Shown here piece by piece: positions 1 to 6,866 of a DNA stretch of 7,286 bases. Made by a program: the position numbers and the translations under genes. The notes under the pieces were generated by a model. That model made no database searches. It saw only the letters and a list, made by a program, of their open reading frames with translations, and was not told the DNA's origin. Position 1 is the first letter of the stretch, and each line of letters opens with the position of its first letter. Location of the stretch: the NCBI GenBank assembly GCA_017615135.1, contig JAGAAU010000183.1:1-7286 (forward strand), written 5' to 3'. The DNA is from Bacteroidales bacterium (lineage in GTDB: Bacteria > Bacteroidota > Bacteroidia > Bacteroidales > UBA932).

Positions 1-455
1 ATGATGTCGCCCTTGCGCTCGCGGGAGAAGAAGCCCAGGGGCAGGGATAGAATCTTGTCGTAAATCTGGGTGCGGAGGTCCTTCACTATGCCCGTGCGTA
101 TGGGAACCATTACCGCAGAAGCTCCGAAGTAGCAGGATGTCTTCAGAAAAGTCATGACGCACAGGAAGATGCAGAGCAGGAGCAGAACCTTTCCGGGACC
201 GTACAGGCCGATGTACTCCGATACCATGGCGTACATGTTGGTTACAGCCTTTTCCTTTATGGAGGCCACTCCGCTCCAGGGGATGAAGTTATAAACGCTC
301 TGGTCCACGCTGAAAAGAATCTTCAGGATGGGGATAATGAGCGTAAAGGAGAAAATATTGAAGATGGCCGACAGTATGCTCATCACGATGCTCCCTCCAA
401 GATACCTCCTGTAGGGCAGGGCATAACGCACGAGCATATTCCAGAATTGTCTCAT
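1..455 (-). CDS. ABC exporter, MsbA-like, N-terminal part (cut by left edge)
   Basis: This is the amino-terminal 151 codons of a membrane protein read leftward from ATG at 455 (MRQFWNMLVRYALPYRRYL); the rest lies outside the window. It looks like the transmembrane half of a type IV (MsbA/lipid A exporter-like) ABC transporter. A hydrophobic segment spans about residues 19-48 and a second about 88-117. The motif at residues 126-151, with LRTQIYDKILSLPLGFFSRE followed by RKGDI, is the coupling-helix-proximal region typical of exporters that fuse membrane and ATPase domains. The ATPase domain would lie beyond the edge, so the substrate cannot be told; lipid or peptide export is only a family guess. 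The gene follows the hydrolase gene after 27 bases on the same strand, but has its own promoter at 464-494. The next in-frame Met is residue 7. Confidence 0.85.
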   Translation of the reverse strand, partial: MRQFWNMLVRYALPYRRYLGGSIVMSILSAIFNIFSFTLIIPILKILFSVDQSVYNFIPWSGVASIKEKAVTNMYAMVSEYIGLYGPGKVLLLLCIFLCVMTFLKTSCYFGASAVMVPIRTGIVKDLRTQIYDKILSLPLGFFSRERKGDI

Positions 456-463
456 AAGAAAGA

Positions 464-494
464 CAAATATAAGGAGCTTTCCTTACAAATCAAA
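464..494 (-). promoter_or_regulatory. Bacteroidetes-type promoter for the ABC exporter gene
   Basis: On the minus strand TTTG (494-491), a 19-base spacer and TATATTTG (471-464) match the Bacteroidetes primary sigma factor consensus (TTTG at -33, TAnnTTTG at -7) at every fixed position. The -33 box lies inside the last codons of the upstream hydrolase gene. The transcription start would fall at about 456-460, only 0 to 5 bases before the exporter ATG at 455. This implies separate expression of the exporter from a nearly leaderless mRNA, in addition to any readthrough from the gene chain. The boxes are seen in the sequence; the start point is inferred. Confidence 0.65.
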
Positions 495-1286
495 CATGGG
501 GGATGCCGTTTCCCTCGGGAGCGGTACCAGCCTTTTCTCCGGGGGCAGGCTGCCGCGTGAGGCTTCGAACGCCAGTTTGGGAGTATTGTTGTGGGAACTT
601 ATGTGGCAGAGGAACACGCTGCGCAACCCATCGTGGTCGAAGTGCCGTATGGCTTCGGCACACTCCGCGTTGGACAGATGCCCGTGGCCGCCGCATATTC
701 TGTCCTGCAGTTCCTTCGGGTACGGACCGCCGCGCAGCATTTCCAGGTCGTAATTCGATTCAATCACTACGCAGTCTGCCTGCGATGCGTATGCGAGGGC
801 CTGCGGGGTTATCTTTCCGCAGTCTGTGATGAGCACGAAGCGAAATTCCGAATCCAGGCAGACGGCATATCCTACTGTATGAGTGGCGTCGTGCGGAACG
901 TCGAAGCTGCGTACGCTGATGCGGCTGTCGGCCACCTGATTCCATCCGTCTTTGAGAAATGCGCTGCAGGCGGGCAGCCAGGCGCTGCAGGAAGGCTGGG
1001 TGAACAGAGCTTTCCTTAGCTGCGGAGGCATCCAGACCGTTTTCTTGAAGTGCTTGCAGACAGATCCGAGCGAGCGCACGTGATCTGCATGGTCGTGGGT
1101 TATCAGAACGGCATCCAGACATTCCGGACTTATGGAATTCTCTGCAAGATGTTTCTTTATGCGCTTCGGGCTCACTCCGGCATCTATCAATATGGCTGAC
1201 GCTATGCTGCCGTCTTCCTCGATTCCAAGAAAGTAACAGTTGCCGCAGCTGCCGCTGGAGAACGACCTGAACTTAATTTTTTTCAT
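483..1286 (-). CDS. MBL-fold metallo-hydrolase, YycJ/WalJ-like
   Basis: This 267-residue cytoplasmic protein has the metallo-beta-lactamase fold. The start reads [20 protein letters not shown]; the SSGSCGN at residues 10-16 is the family's N-terminal strand-turn. The metal-binding motif HxHxDH is present as HDHADH at 64-69. Further conserved positions are H132 in VPHDA, D155 in TDCG, ESNYD at 176-180, GHLSN at 202-206, and H228 followed by SSHNNTP. These fit the YycJ/WalJ group of MBL hydrolases, of which some members are 5'-to-3' DNA exonucleases; the true substrate here is not known. No signal peptide is seen. Its start overlaps the end of the TPR gene by 14 bases, suggesting translation coupled to it. 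No WalRK two-component genes are adjacent, unlike in Firmicutes. Confidence 0.88.
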   Translation of the reverse strand: MKKIKFRSFSSGSCGNCYFLGIEEDGSIASAILIDAGVSPKRIKKHLAENSISPECLDAVLITHDHADHVRSLGSVCKHFKKTVWMPPQLRKALFTQPSCSAWLPACSAFLKDGWNQVADSRISVRSFDVPHDATHTVGYAVCLDSEFRFVLITDCGKITPQALAYASQADCVVIESNYDLEMLRGGPYPKELQDRICGGHGHLSNAECAEAIRHFDHDGLRSVFLCHISSHNNTPKLAFEASRGSLPPEKRLVPLPRETASPMFDL

Positions 1287-3264
1287 CCTCCTTGCAATAC
1301 TTGCTTATTACGCTGTATGCCTCGGCCACTCCAAGCTCTCCGGCGCGGGACAGGTCTATGCAGCCTTTCTCCTTGTCTTTCAGGAATATGAGTACAAGCC
1401 CGCGGTTGTAGAAGGCGTCTCCCATACCGGGATACAGGCTGATGGCCTGGCCGTAGTTGGAGACCGCCTCCACCAGTTTGGACGACAGGCACTGAAGGTT
1501 GGCGAGGTTGTAGTGGAGGTAGGGGAGGTCTGGCAGAATCTCTAGGGCCTCCTCAATATCGGCAATGGCTTCGGAATAGTCGTAGCTGTGAGTCGTGGCA
1601 TCTCCCAGATTGGCTCTGGTGTTACCTTTGTCGTCCAGGGTAATTGTCTGCACGTTCTTCTCCATCGAGGCTATAAAGTCTGTCATTTCAGCCTTAAGGG
1701 CTGCCCTGTTCATGAGGTAGAGAGCCTTGTAGTAGCGGGAATACTTGTCTGCTTCGCTGTCGTTAGGAGCCAGGCGGATTGCTTCGTTGAAGTTTGCAAG
1801 CGCCTTGTTGAACTGCTTCTTCTGAATCTCGGCCAATCCCTTGAGGAAGTACGCCCGTGCGGTATTCTCTTTGGTGTAGAATATGGTTTCTGCGCTGCTG
1901 TCCGAGGTGCTGACGGCAAGGGCAACCGGCGATGTGGCTATGAAGAGATCCAGCAGGGGGTTCTCGTATCGTCCTTCCAGCATGGAATTCCCGTAAGCCT
2001 TGTCTTTTGTGAAACTTACGCGGTACAGGGGTTTGAGGTTTATGTCCACAACCCTGTGCTGCAGGAGTTCGTTGTTGAAATCCTTGTGGGCGAAATCGGC
2101 ATCCAGGGCCAGGAGGCTGTTGAATTTGGCGCTGGTGTCCGCGAGCGCCGCATCGCCGTTGTTCCTGGACCGGTATTCCTGCACCTTCCTCTGGGCTGTG
2201 TTGTAGTCTTCCCTGGATTCCCGGCGCATTCCCAGCAGATTCTTTACGTAGGAACGGTTGAGGTAGGCCTTGGCAAAATCCGGATAGAGCCTGATGGCGG
2301 TGTCGTAGTCTTCGATTGCCGCCCTGTAACTGCCTTTTTCTATGTAGAACGCCGCCCTGTTGAAGTGGGCGAGCACATTCCCGGGATTGATGGTCAGCAC
2401 CCTGTCCATATCTGCGAGGGCCCGGTCGATATCGCCCACCTGGGCGTAGATTAGACTCCTGTTGTACAGAGTCAGAGCGTTCCCCGGTTCTTCCTCGAGG
2501 ATTTTGTCGAGGTCTTTCATGGCCGCCATGTAATCTTTTCTGCCATAGAAGAGTATGGCGCGGTTGAACAGGGCAAGGGTGCTGGTGCTGTCCAGGTCCA
2601 GGGCCTTGTTCAGGTCGTCCAGAGCCTGGTCTTCGTCGTGCAGCATAGCGTAAAGGGCTCCCCGCCGGATGTACGATTCAGGCTCGAACCGGTCCAGCGC
2701 AACGGCCTTGTTATAATCGGCAAGGGCCTTCAGGCTGTCTCCGAGGAAGAGCTGGCAGGCTCCGCGGTTGAGAAAGGCGCTGGCATCGGACGGCTCCTTG
2801 TGGATATAGCGGTTGAAGTCTGCTACTGCATCGTTGAAGCGCCTGGCCAGGAAGTAGGTTACTCCGCGGCTGTAGTACAGTCCGTTGAAGCCGGGGCGCA
2901 GGTTGATAGCGGTCTTAAGGTCTTCCAGTGCCTTGTCGTACTCTCCGGAACGGCTCCAGGTGATGGCTCTGTAGTGGTATCCGTTGGTGAATACAGGGTT
3001 GATCCTCACAGAGGAATTGAAGTCCTGCCGGGCTCCGCGCAGGTCTCCCAGGTTGTATTTGGCGATTCCCCTCCAGAAGAAACTCCAGTAATCAGTGGAA
3101 TCCAGTCTGGTCAGGATGTTGAAATTCTCGATAGCCAGCGCATATTTCCCCTCCTGAAGGGCATTGCGCCCCCTCCAGGAGAAAACGTCCTTGTCCCACT
3201 GTGCGTTCAGGGCTCCGGCGCACGCGAACAGAAGGACGGCTATGGCTGTCGCCGCTCTTTTCAT
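1273..3264 (-). CDS. secreted tetratricopeptide-repeat protein
   Basis: This is a 663-residue protein starting at ATG 3264. An upstream ATG at 3375 is in frame, but it would run through queF and would remove the clear signal peptide. Residues 1-21 ([21 protein letters not shown]) have a positive N-end, a hydrophobic core and an ALNA/Q cleavage site, so the protein is probably periplasmic or outer-membrane associated. Residues 26-364 form ten consecutive TPR units of close to 34 residues each, with the first at 26-58 and the rest regular from 59. Residues 365-485 lack clear repeats. Two or three more TPRs follow to about 655, the last with a Sel1-like [12 protein letters not shown]. Such scaffolds bind protein partners; no catalytic site is visible. 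The ATG overlaps the queF stop by 4 bases (ATGA), indicating one transcription unit. The partner and function are unknown. Confidence 0.88.
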   Translation of the reverse strand: MKRAATAIAVLLFACAGALNAQWDKDVFSWRGRNALQEGKYALAIENFNILTRLDSTDYWSFFWRGIAKYNLGDLRGARQDFNSSVRINPVFTNGYHYRAITWSRSGEYDKALEDLKTAINLRPGFNGLYYSRGVTYFLARRFNDAVADFNRYIHKEPSDASAFLNRGACQLFLGDSLKALADYNKAVALDRFEPESYIRRGALYAMLHDEDQALDDLNKALDLDSTSTLALFNRAILFYGRKDYMAAMKDLDKILEEEPGNALTLYNRSLIYAQVGDIDRALADMDRVLTINPGNVLAHFNRAAFYIEKGSYRAAIEDYDTAIRLYPDFAKAYLNRSYVKNLLGMRRESREDYNTAQRKVQEYRSRNNGDAALADTSAKFNSLLALDADFAHKDFNNELLQHRVVDINLKPLYRVSFTKDKAYGNSMLEGRYENPLLDLFIATSPVALAVSTSDSSAETIFYTKENTARAYFLKGLAEIQKKQFNKALANFNEAIRLAPNDSEADKYSRYYKALYLMNRAALKAEMTDFIASMEKNVQTITLDDKGNTRANLGDATTHSYDYSEAIADIEEALEILPDLPYLHYNLANLQCLSSKLVEAVSNYGQAISLYPGMGDAFYNRGLVLIFLKDKEKGCIDLSRAGELGVAEAYSVISKYCKEDEKN

Positions 3265-3722
3265 TCCCGCATCAACAAGCGTTTCTCTGCCATCTCTGCA
3301 TATTTTGTGCCCGGACGGCCATAATTCACATAAGGATGTATGCTGATTCCTCCACGCGGGGTGAAGAAGCCGCAAACCTCGATGTAGCGGGGATCCATAA
3401 GCTTGATAAGGTCCTGCATGATAACATTGACGCAGTCTTCGTGGAAGGCTCCGTGCGAGCGGAAACTGAAGAGGTAGAGTTTAAGGCTCTTACTCTCCAC
3501 CATCTTCTTGTCCGGGATATAGCAGATGCGTATTTCGGCAAAATCCGGCTGCCCTGTTATGGGGCAAAGGCTGGTGAATTCCGGGCAGTTGAATCGCACC
3601 CATGTGTCGGTTTCGGGATGACGGTTGGAGAAAGCCTCCAGCATTTCAGGGGAATAATCCTGCCGGTATTCGGTTTTTGTTCCGAGGGCCTTCAGACCCT
3701 CGTCTTTCCTTTCGCTAATCAT
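3261..3722 (-). CDS. queF: NADPH-dependent preQ0 reductase (7-cyano-7-deazaguanine reductase)
   Basis: QueF reduces the nitrile of preQ0 to the aminomethyl group of preQ1, the last step before insertion into tRNA in queuosine synthesis. At 153 residues this is the short, single-domain (YkvM-type) form rather than the long E. coli type. The diagnostic QueF motif is seen as ESKSLKLY at 76-83. The nucleophilic cysteine that forms the thioimide with the substrate is C53 in [10 protein letters not shown], and the general acid is D60. H94 and E95 in HGAFHED are at the substrate-binding positions. The fold belongs to the tunnelling (T-fold) family, as does GTP cyclohydrolase I encoded at the right edge. 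The gene overlaps the transporter stop upstream and the TPR start downstream by ATGA at both ends. Confidence 0.96.
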   Translation of the reverse strand: MISERKDEGLKALGTKTEYRQDYSPEMLEAFSNRHPETDTWVRFNCPEFTSLCPITGQPDFAEIRICYIPDKKMVESKSLKLYLFSFRSHGAFHEDCVNVIMQDLIKLMDPRYIEVCGFFTPRGGISIHPYVNYGRPGTKYAEMAEKRLLMRE

Positions 3723-4396
3723 AAGTCAAATATTTTGAAAGGGTTGTAGGAAATATCAGTATCGAAGACATCGGTCTCTTCCAGGGCTTTGACTTTCTTT
3801 ACCACCACTGCCGTGAGCGGCAGAACCACCAGCTCATACAGCAGCTTGAAGCTGACCTGTGCCAGCATTATGGGCAGCATCTGCTTGAAAGACAGCCCGA
3901 AGAAGGCTATGGGGATGAAAATCAGCGAGTCTGCGCATTCTCCGGCCACGGAAGACAGCACTGCTCTTATGCCGAAGCGCTTTCCCTTGTCTGCGACCTT
4001 CATTTTGCTCATTACCAGTGCATTGATGGTGGAACCCGCCACGAATGCCAGGAGCGACGCCAGCACTATACGCGGGGCCATGTTGAAGATGGCGTCGAAG
4101 TGGGCTGCTCCGTCCCAGAAACTGGCGGCCGGCAGTATTACAATCAGCTGTCCCATCAGCACTACGGCCAGGTTCATTGCGAACGCGGTCCAGATTACAA
4201 AGCGTGCTCTGCGAAATCCCCAGACTTCCGAGATGCAGTCGTTAAGGATGTACGAGAAGGGAAAAACCAGAACTGCGCCGGGCAGGTTGATGCCGGCTAT
4301 GCAGATTATCTTGCTTGCAAAAAGATTTGAAGAAATGAGGCATACTACTAACAGTATGGCCATCAGAACGAATGTCGTCGAGAATTTGTTTTTCAT
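3719..4396 (-). CDS. yhhQ: queuosine precursor transporter, YhhQ family (DUF165)
   Basis: This 225-residue inner-membrane protein is of the YhhQ/QPTR family, whose E. coli member imports preQ0 and preQ1. The family signature is seen in the first third: SSNLFASK at 22-29, [16 protein letters not shown] at 38-53, then E57 and GFRRAR at 60-65. Hydrophobic segments lie near residues 9-28, 38-52, 66-90, 106-130, 150-170 and 175-200, about six helices. The C-terminal tail from about 203 is charged and cytoplasmic-looking. Its stop codon overlaps the start of queF (ATGA), so import of preQ0 and its reduction are probably coupled at translation. It is the first gene of the leftward chain and is preceded by a promoter element and a structured leader. 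Confidence 0.92.
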   Translation of the reverse strand: MKNKFSTTFVLMAILLVVCLISSNLFASKIICIAGINLPGAVLVFPFSYILNDCISEVWGFRRARFVIWTAFAMNLAVVLMGQLIVILPAASFWDGAAHFDAIFNMAPRIVLASLLAFVAGSTINALVMSKMKVADKGKRFGIRAVLSSVAGECADSLIFIPIAFFGLSFKQMLPIMLAQVSFKLLYELVVLPLTAVVVKKVKALEETDVFDTDISYNPFKIFDL

Positions 4397-4401
4397 TGAT
4401 G

Positions 4402-4429
4402 CAGTTTTTATAGTGGTACCTGTTACACT
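4402..4429 (-). promoter_or_regulatory. possible preQ1-I-like pseudoknot in the yhhQ leader
   Basis: In the mRNA leader, AGTG (4429-4426) can pair with CACT (4415-4412) to form a 4-bp stem around a 10-base loop. Within the loop, CAG (4422-4420) can pair with CTG (4404-4402), which follows the A-rich linker ATAAAAA (4411-4405). This gives an H-type pseudoknot ending 5 bases before the ATG. Type I preQ1 riboswitches have this order: short stem, loop strand, A-rich linker, then pseudoknot strand before the start. The downstream genes handle preQ0 and preQ1. Against it, the conserved GGUUC and ACCC blocks of known preQ1-I riboswitches are absent and both helices are short, so this is a hypothesis. 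Confidence 0.25.
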
Positions 4430-4430
4430 T

Positions 4431-4446
4431 GCCGGGCCCTGCCGGC
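4431..4446 (-). promoter_or_regulatory. GC-rich hairpin in the divergent intergenic region
   Basis: GCCGG (4446-4442) and CCGGC (4435-4431) on the minus strand form five G-C pairs around the loop CAGGGC. The hairpin lies at or just after the inferred transcription start of yhhQ. It has no U-run, so it is not an intrinsic terminator. It could protect the 5' end of the mRNA, form part of a leader regulator, or, as an inverted repeat in DNA, serve as an operator between the two divergent promoters. Confidence 0.35.
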
Positions 4447-4452
4447 TCGCCG

Positions 4453-4460
4453 CAAAGGTA
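4453..4460 (-). promoter_or_regulatory. -7 promoter element for yhhQ-queF-TPR chain
   Basis: TACCTTTG on the minus strand (4460-4453) matches the Bacteroidetes -7 consensus TAnnTTTG exactly. No good TTTG or TTG box sits 19 bases upstream; the sequence there is AGCA. The promoter may therefore be weak or need an activator. The inferred start near 4446-4449 would give a leader of about 50 bases. Confidence 0.45.
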
Positions 4461-4470
4461 GATATTTTTA

Positions 4471-4500
4471 TTGGTTTTTTGCTCAGAATTGTTAAATTTG
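4471..4500 (+). promoter_or_regulatory. Bacteroidetes-type promoter for the zapB-like/zapA unit
   Basis: TTG (4471-4473), a 19-base spacer and TAAATTTG (4493-4500) match the Bacteroidetes consensus. The spacing equals that of the promoter at 464-494. Transcription would start near 4505-4508, giving a leader of about 17-20 bases before the ATG at 4525. It lies back to back with the yhhQ promoter element at 4453-4460, so one bound protein could affect both directions. Confidence 0.6.
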
Positions 4501-4524
4501 CATCGGACTGGGCCCTTTTTGCCT

Positions 4525-4794
4525 ATGCTGGAAAATGTAAAACAACATATTTCAGAGTTGATTGCTCTGTATGAGGGTGAAAAACAGAAAGCCGATAAAC
4601 TTTCTGAACGCCTGAAAGAGAGTGAAGACAAAGTTGCGGCCCTTTCCGCGCAGATTGTTGAATTGAGCAGACAAATAGACAATATGCAGCTTTCTCAGGC
4701 CTTTATGGCTTCGGGAGACAGTTCCCAGGCCAGGGCCCGGATAGAGAAACTGATACGTGAGATCGACAAATGCATAAAACAGCTTGAGAAGTAG
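4525..4794 (+). CDS. small coiled-coil protein, ZapB-like, upstream of zapA
   Basis: This 89-residue protein has no recognisable catalytic domain. The start is taken at ATG 4525 (MLENVKQHISELIALYEGEK), because the longer frame from 4471 would begin inside the promoter and adds a non-helical stretch. Residues 5-57 have the heptad pattern of a coiled coil rich in Glu, Lys, Leu and Ile. A short break around GDSSQ (64-68) precedes a C-terminal helix with IEKLIREIDKCIKQLEK at 73-89. The stop codon directly abuts the zapA start (TAGATG), so the two are likely translated together. Its size and coiled-coil character resemble E. coli ZapB (81 residues), the partner of ZapA at the Z-ring. The assignment rests on context and shape, not on a clear sequence signature. 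Confidence 0.8.
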   Translation: MLENVKQHISELIALYEGEKQKADKLSERLKESEDKVAALSAQIVELSRQIDNMQLSQAFMASGDSSQARARIEKLIREIDKCIKQLEK

Positions 4795-5085
4795 ATGGCT
4801 CAGAGCATTAAAATCAAAATCGCCGGCAGGGAATACCCTTTCCAGGTAACTTCCGAAGACCAGGAACACTACATGCGTCTGGCGGCCGACGATGTGAATG
4901 AAACCCTCGCCACCTATTCCCAGAAGTTCCCGGATAAGGAACTTGCAGACAAGTTGGTTTTTGTCGCCCTCATAGAGACTATGGCCAGGCTTCGCTTCCA
5001 GAAGAAGGCAGCGTTGGCCGAACAGGAGGCAAACTCGCTGGGAAGCGAGCTTAAGGCCTACCTGGAGTCTGTTTCAAAGAAATAA
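4795..5085 (+). CDS. zapA: cell division protein ZapA
   Basis: ZapA binds FtsZ and bundles its filaments, stabilising the Z-ring at midcell. The protein has 96 residues, the usual family length. The N-terminal globular part begins SIKIKIAGREYPFQVTSEDQ (4-23) and continues with the helix bearing MRLAADDVNE at 27-36. The C-terminal part from about residue 48 (KELADKLVFVALIETMARL and beyond) is a long helix for dimer and tetramer coiled-coil formation. The start ATG touches the stop of the ZapB-like gene with no spacer. A structured RNA of 6S type begins right after the stop codon, and zapA next to 6S RNA is also known in gammaproteobacteria (ygfE-ssrS). Confidence 0.92.
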   Translation: MAQSIKIKIAGREYPFQVTSEDQEHYMRLAADDVNETLATYSQKFPDKELADKLVFVALIETMARLRFQKKAALAEQEANSLGSELKAYLESVSKK

Positions 5086-5243
5086 AGTTGCCGTCAGGCC
5101 CATCTTCTGAAAACAACAAGTTCTTCGGAACCGGGTCAGCTCGAGGCAAGGAAGGCAAGCCCGCCGGACGGGAAGCCCGATATGCAGCGGAGCCCAAATC
5201 TTAACGGATAGTTTTTCTGAAAATCCGGCTGACGGCTTTTTTT
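5086..5243 (+). ncRNA. ssrS: 6S RNA (SsrS), candidate
   Basis: 6S RNA mimics an open promoter and binds the housekeeping RNA polymerase holoenzyme. The stretch after zapA has no convincing reading frame but can fold as one long rod. GCCGTCAG at 5090-5097 pairs perfectly with CTGACGGC at 5229-5236, followed by seven T (5237-5243), so the closing stem and the 3' end coincide. Inside, GCTC (5139-5142) can pair with GAGC (5190-5193), and an apical arm has GGC/GCC (5154-5156 with 5175-5177) plus CCCG/CGGG (5160-5163 with 5169-5172). The unpaired stretches on both sides would form the large central bubble. The length of about 155-160 bases and the position between zapA and rny fit 6S RNA of Bacteroidetes as I recall it. 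The exact 5' end is uncertain and I see no consensus promoter just upstream, so it may be processed from the zapA transcript. Confidence 0.72.
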
Positions 5244-5245
5244 AC

Positions 5246-5284
5246 AACGGCATCTGCGCATAAAGTGCGAGGTGCCGTTTTTTT
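5246..5284 (+). terminator. strong intrinsic terminator between 6S RNA and rny
   Basis: AACGGCATCT (5246-5255) pairs with AGGTGCCGTT (5270-5279), including one G-U pair. The stem extends by CGCA/TGCG (5257-5260 with 5266-5269) with a bulged G at 5256 and a 5-base loop. Seven T follow at 5278-5284, partly overlapping the stem base. It begins three bases after the T-run that ends the 6S candidate, so the unit carries two termination signals in tandem. Confidence 0.85.
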
Positions 5285-5311
5285 ATGAAACTTGTTAATT
5301 ACTAAATAATT

Positions 5312-6853
5312 ATGCAAATACTGTTTTATATAATCGCAGCCGTAGCCGGAGCCGTCCTGGCCCTGGCGGCATGGATACTTATAACCCGCGCGTCTGCAAA
5401 AGGCAAGGCCGATGCCATCATCAGCAATGCCGAACTGGAAGGAGAGCGGATCAAGCAGCAGAAGATACTGCAGGCCAAGGAGAGATTCCTCCAGCTGAAA
5501 GCCGAGCACGAGGAGCATGTGAACCGTCGCAACGCGGACCTCAACGAGAGGGAAAACGGCGTGCGTCAGAAAGAAAATCAGATTAAAGAGCAGATGTCTG
5601 AACTCGGGCGCCGTCAGCACGACCTGGATTCCCGCATGGGGCAGGTGAATTCCCAGAGGGAAAAGCTAGAGCGTAAGAGCGCCGAGTACGACGAACTGCT
5701 TTCCCAGGTGAACAGGCAGTTGGAAACCGTGGCCGGAATGACCGCGCAGGATGCCCGCAATATGCTGATAGAGAACCTGAAGGCCGAGGCTCGTACCGCA
5801 GCCCAGGCATACATCAACGACACTATGGACGAAGCCAGGCTGAACGCCGTAAAGGAGTCCAAGCGCATAGTCATCAACACTATCCAGAGGATTGCCACGG
5901 AAACTGCCATAGAGAATGCGGTTACCACCTTCCCTATAGAAAACGAGGAAGTCAAAGGGCGCATTATCGGTCGTGAAGGGCGTAATATACGTGCCCTCGA
6001 GGCTGCCACCGGCGTTGAAATCGTGGTGGACGACACTCCCGACGCCATACTGCTTTCAGGCTTCGATCCCGTGCGCCGCGAGGTGGCGAGGCTCTCCCTG
6101 CATCAGCTGGTAGTGGATGGCCGCATCCATCCTGCCCGTATCGAAGAAGTGGTTGCAAAGGTTACGCGTCAGCTCGAGGACGAGATTCTCGAAACCGGCA
6201 AGCGCACCTGCATCGACCTCGGCATTCACGGTCTGAACATCGAGCTCGTGAAGCTTATCGGCCGCATGAAATACCGTTCCTCTTATGGGCAGAACCTTCT
6301 CCAGCACTCTCGCGAGGTTGCGAACATCTGTTCCATCATGGCGGCAGAGCTGGGGCTCAATCCCAAGGTGGCCAAGCGCGCCGGTCTCCTGCACGATATA
6401 GGTAAGGTCTCCGATGCAGACCCGGACCTGCCGCATGCCCTTCTGGGTGCCAAACTGGCAGAGCAGTGCAAGGAACGCCCGGAAATCTGCAACGCCATCG
6501 GCGCTCACCACGAGGAAATGGAGATGACATCCATCTACTCCCCGATAGTGCTGGTTGCAGACGCAATATCCGGTGCCCGTCCCGGTGCCCGCAGGGAAGT
6601 GATCGAATCCTATATTAAGAGGCTCAAGGGTATGGAAGACCTGGCGGCATCTTATCCGGGAGTTACCAAATCCTACGCAATTCAGGCAGGACGCGAACTG
6701 CGTGTGATAGTTGGCGCCGAGGAAGTCTCTGACGAGCAGGCGGCCCGTCTCTCCACAGACATCGCCCAGCGCATCCAGGACGAGATGACCTATCCCGGCC
6801 AGGTGAAGATTACAGTTATCCGCGAGACACGTTCGGTAGCCATCGCCAAATAA
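5312..6853 (+). CDS. rny: ribonuclease Y
   Basis: RNase Y is a membrane-anchored endoribonuclease that starts mRNA decay. The 513 residues match the usual length of about 510-520. One N-terminal membrane helix spans residues 3-24 ([20 protein letters not shown]). Residues 28-190 form a long charged coiled coil rich in Glu, Arg, Lys and Gln. A KH RNA-binding domain follows at about 205-270, with GREG at 220-223 inside the segment [14 protein letters not shown]. The HD metal-dependent domain has H332 in [11 protein letters not shown], the HD pair H361-D362 in HDIGK, and H399-H400 in GAHHEEME. It lies downstream of a strong terminator. No clear TAnnTTTG element is visible in 5285-5311, so its own promoter is unresolved. 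folE follows after 13 bases and may be cotranscribed. Confidence 0.96.
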   Translation: MQILFYIIAAVAGAVLALAAWILITRASAKGKADAIISNAELEGERIKQQKILQAKERFLQLKAEHEEHVNRRNADLNERENGVRQKENQIKEQMSELGRRQHDLDSRMGQVNSQREKLERKSAEYDELLSQVNRQLETVAGMTAQDARNMLIENLKAEARTAAQAYINDTMDEARLNAVKESKRIVINTIQRIATETAIENAVTTFPIENEEVKGRIIGREGRNIRALEAATGVEIVVDDTPDAILLSGFDPVRREVARLSLHQLVVDGRIHPARIEEVVAKVTRQLEDEILETGKRTCIDLGIHGLNIELVKLIGRMKYRSSYGQNLLQHSREVANICSIMAAELGLNPKVAKRAGLLHDIGKVSDADPDLPHALLGAKLAEQCKERPEICNAIGAHHEEMEMTSIYSPIVLVADAISGARPGARREVIESYIKRLKGMEDLAASYPGVTKSYAIQAGRELRVIVGAEEVSDEQAARLSTDIAQRIQDEMTYPGQVKITVIRETRSVAIAK

Positions 6854-6866
6854 AAATCTGCCGGGA

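Noticed and set aside
1588..2454. 288-codon open frame on the plus strand opposite the TPR gene
   Set aside because: It is a mirror of the repeated TPR coding sequence; the translation is rich in Val, Gly and Cys without domains, and the opposite strand encodes clear TPRs.
3202..3264. Lipoprotein signal with Cys15 of the TPR protein
   Set aside because: Phe at the -2 position fits the lipobox poorly and the downstream ALNA/Q site is a better signal peptidase I site; a lipoprotein cannot be fully excluded.
2638..3324. 228-codon open frame on the plus strand opposite the TPR gene
   Set aside because: Same reason; it also runs across the start of the TPR gene into queF, and no promoter or motif supports it.
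3265..3375. 37-codon upstream extension of the TPR gene
   Set aside because: It would lie entirely within queF and hide the signal peptide that begins at 3264; the ATGA overlap marks the real start.
4471..4524. 18-codon upstream extension of the ZapB-like gene
   Set aside because: It overlaps the -33 and -7 promoter boxes, so it would not be transcribed from the promoter seen; the coiled coil starts after ATG 4525.
3789..4574. 261-codon plus-strand frame opposite yhhQ
   Set aside because: The minus strand encodes a convincing YhhQ-family protein; this frame is low-complexity in Ser, Thr and Ala and crosses the divergent promoters.
5201..5620. 139-codon minus-strand frame over the terminator and the start of rny
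   Set aside because: It covers a terminator hairpin, has no domain features, and is opposite the rny membrane helix and coiled coil.
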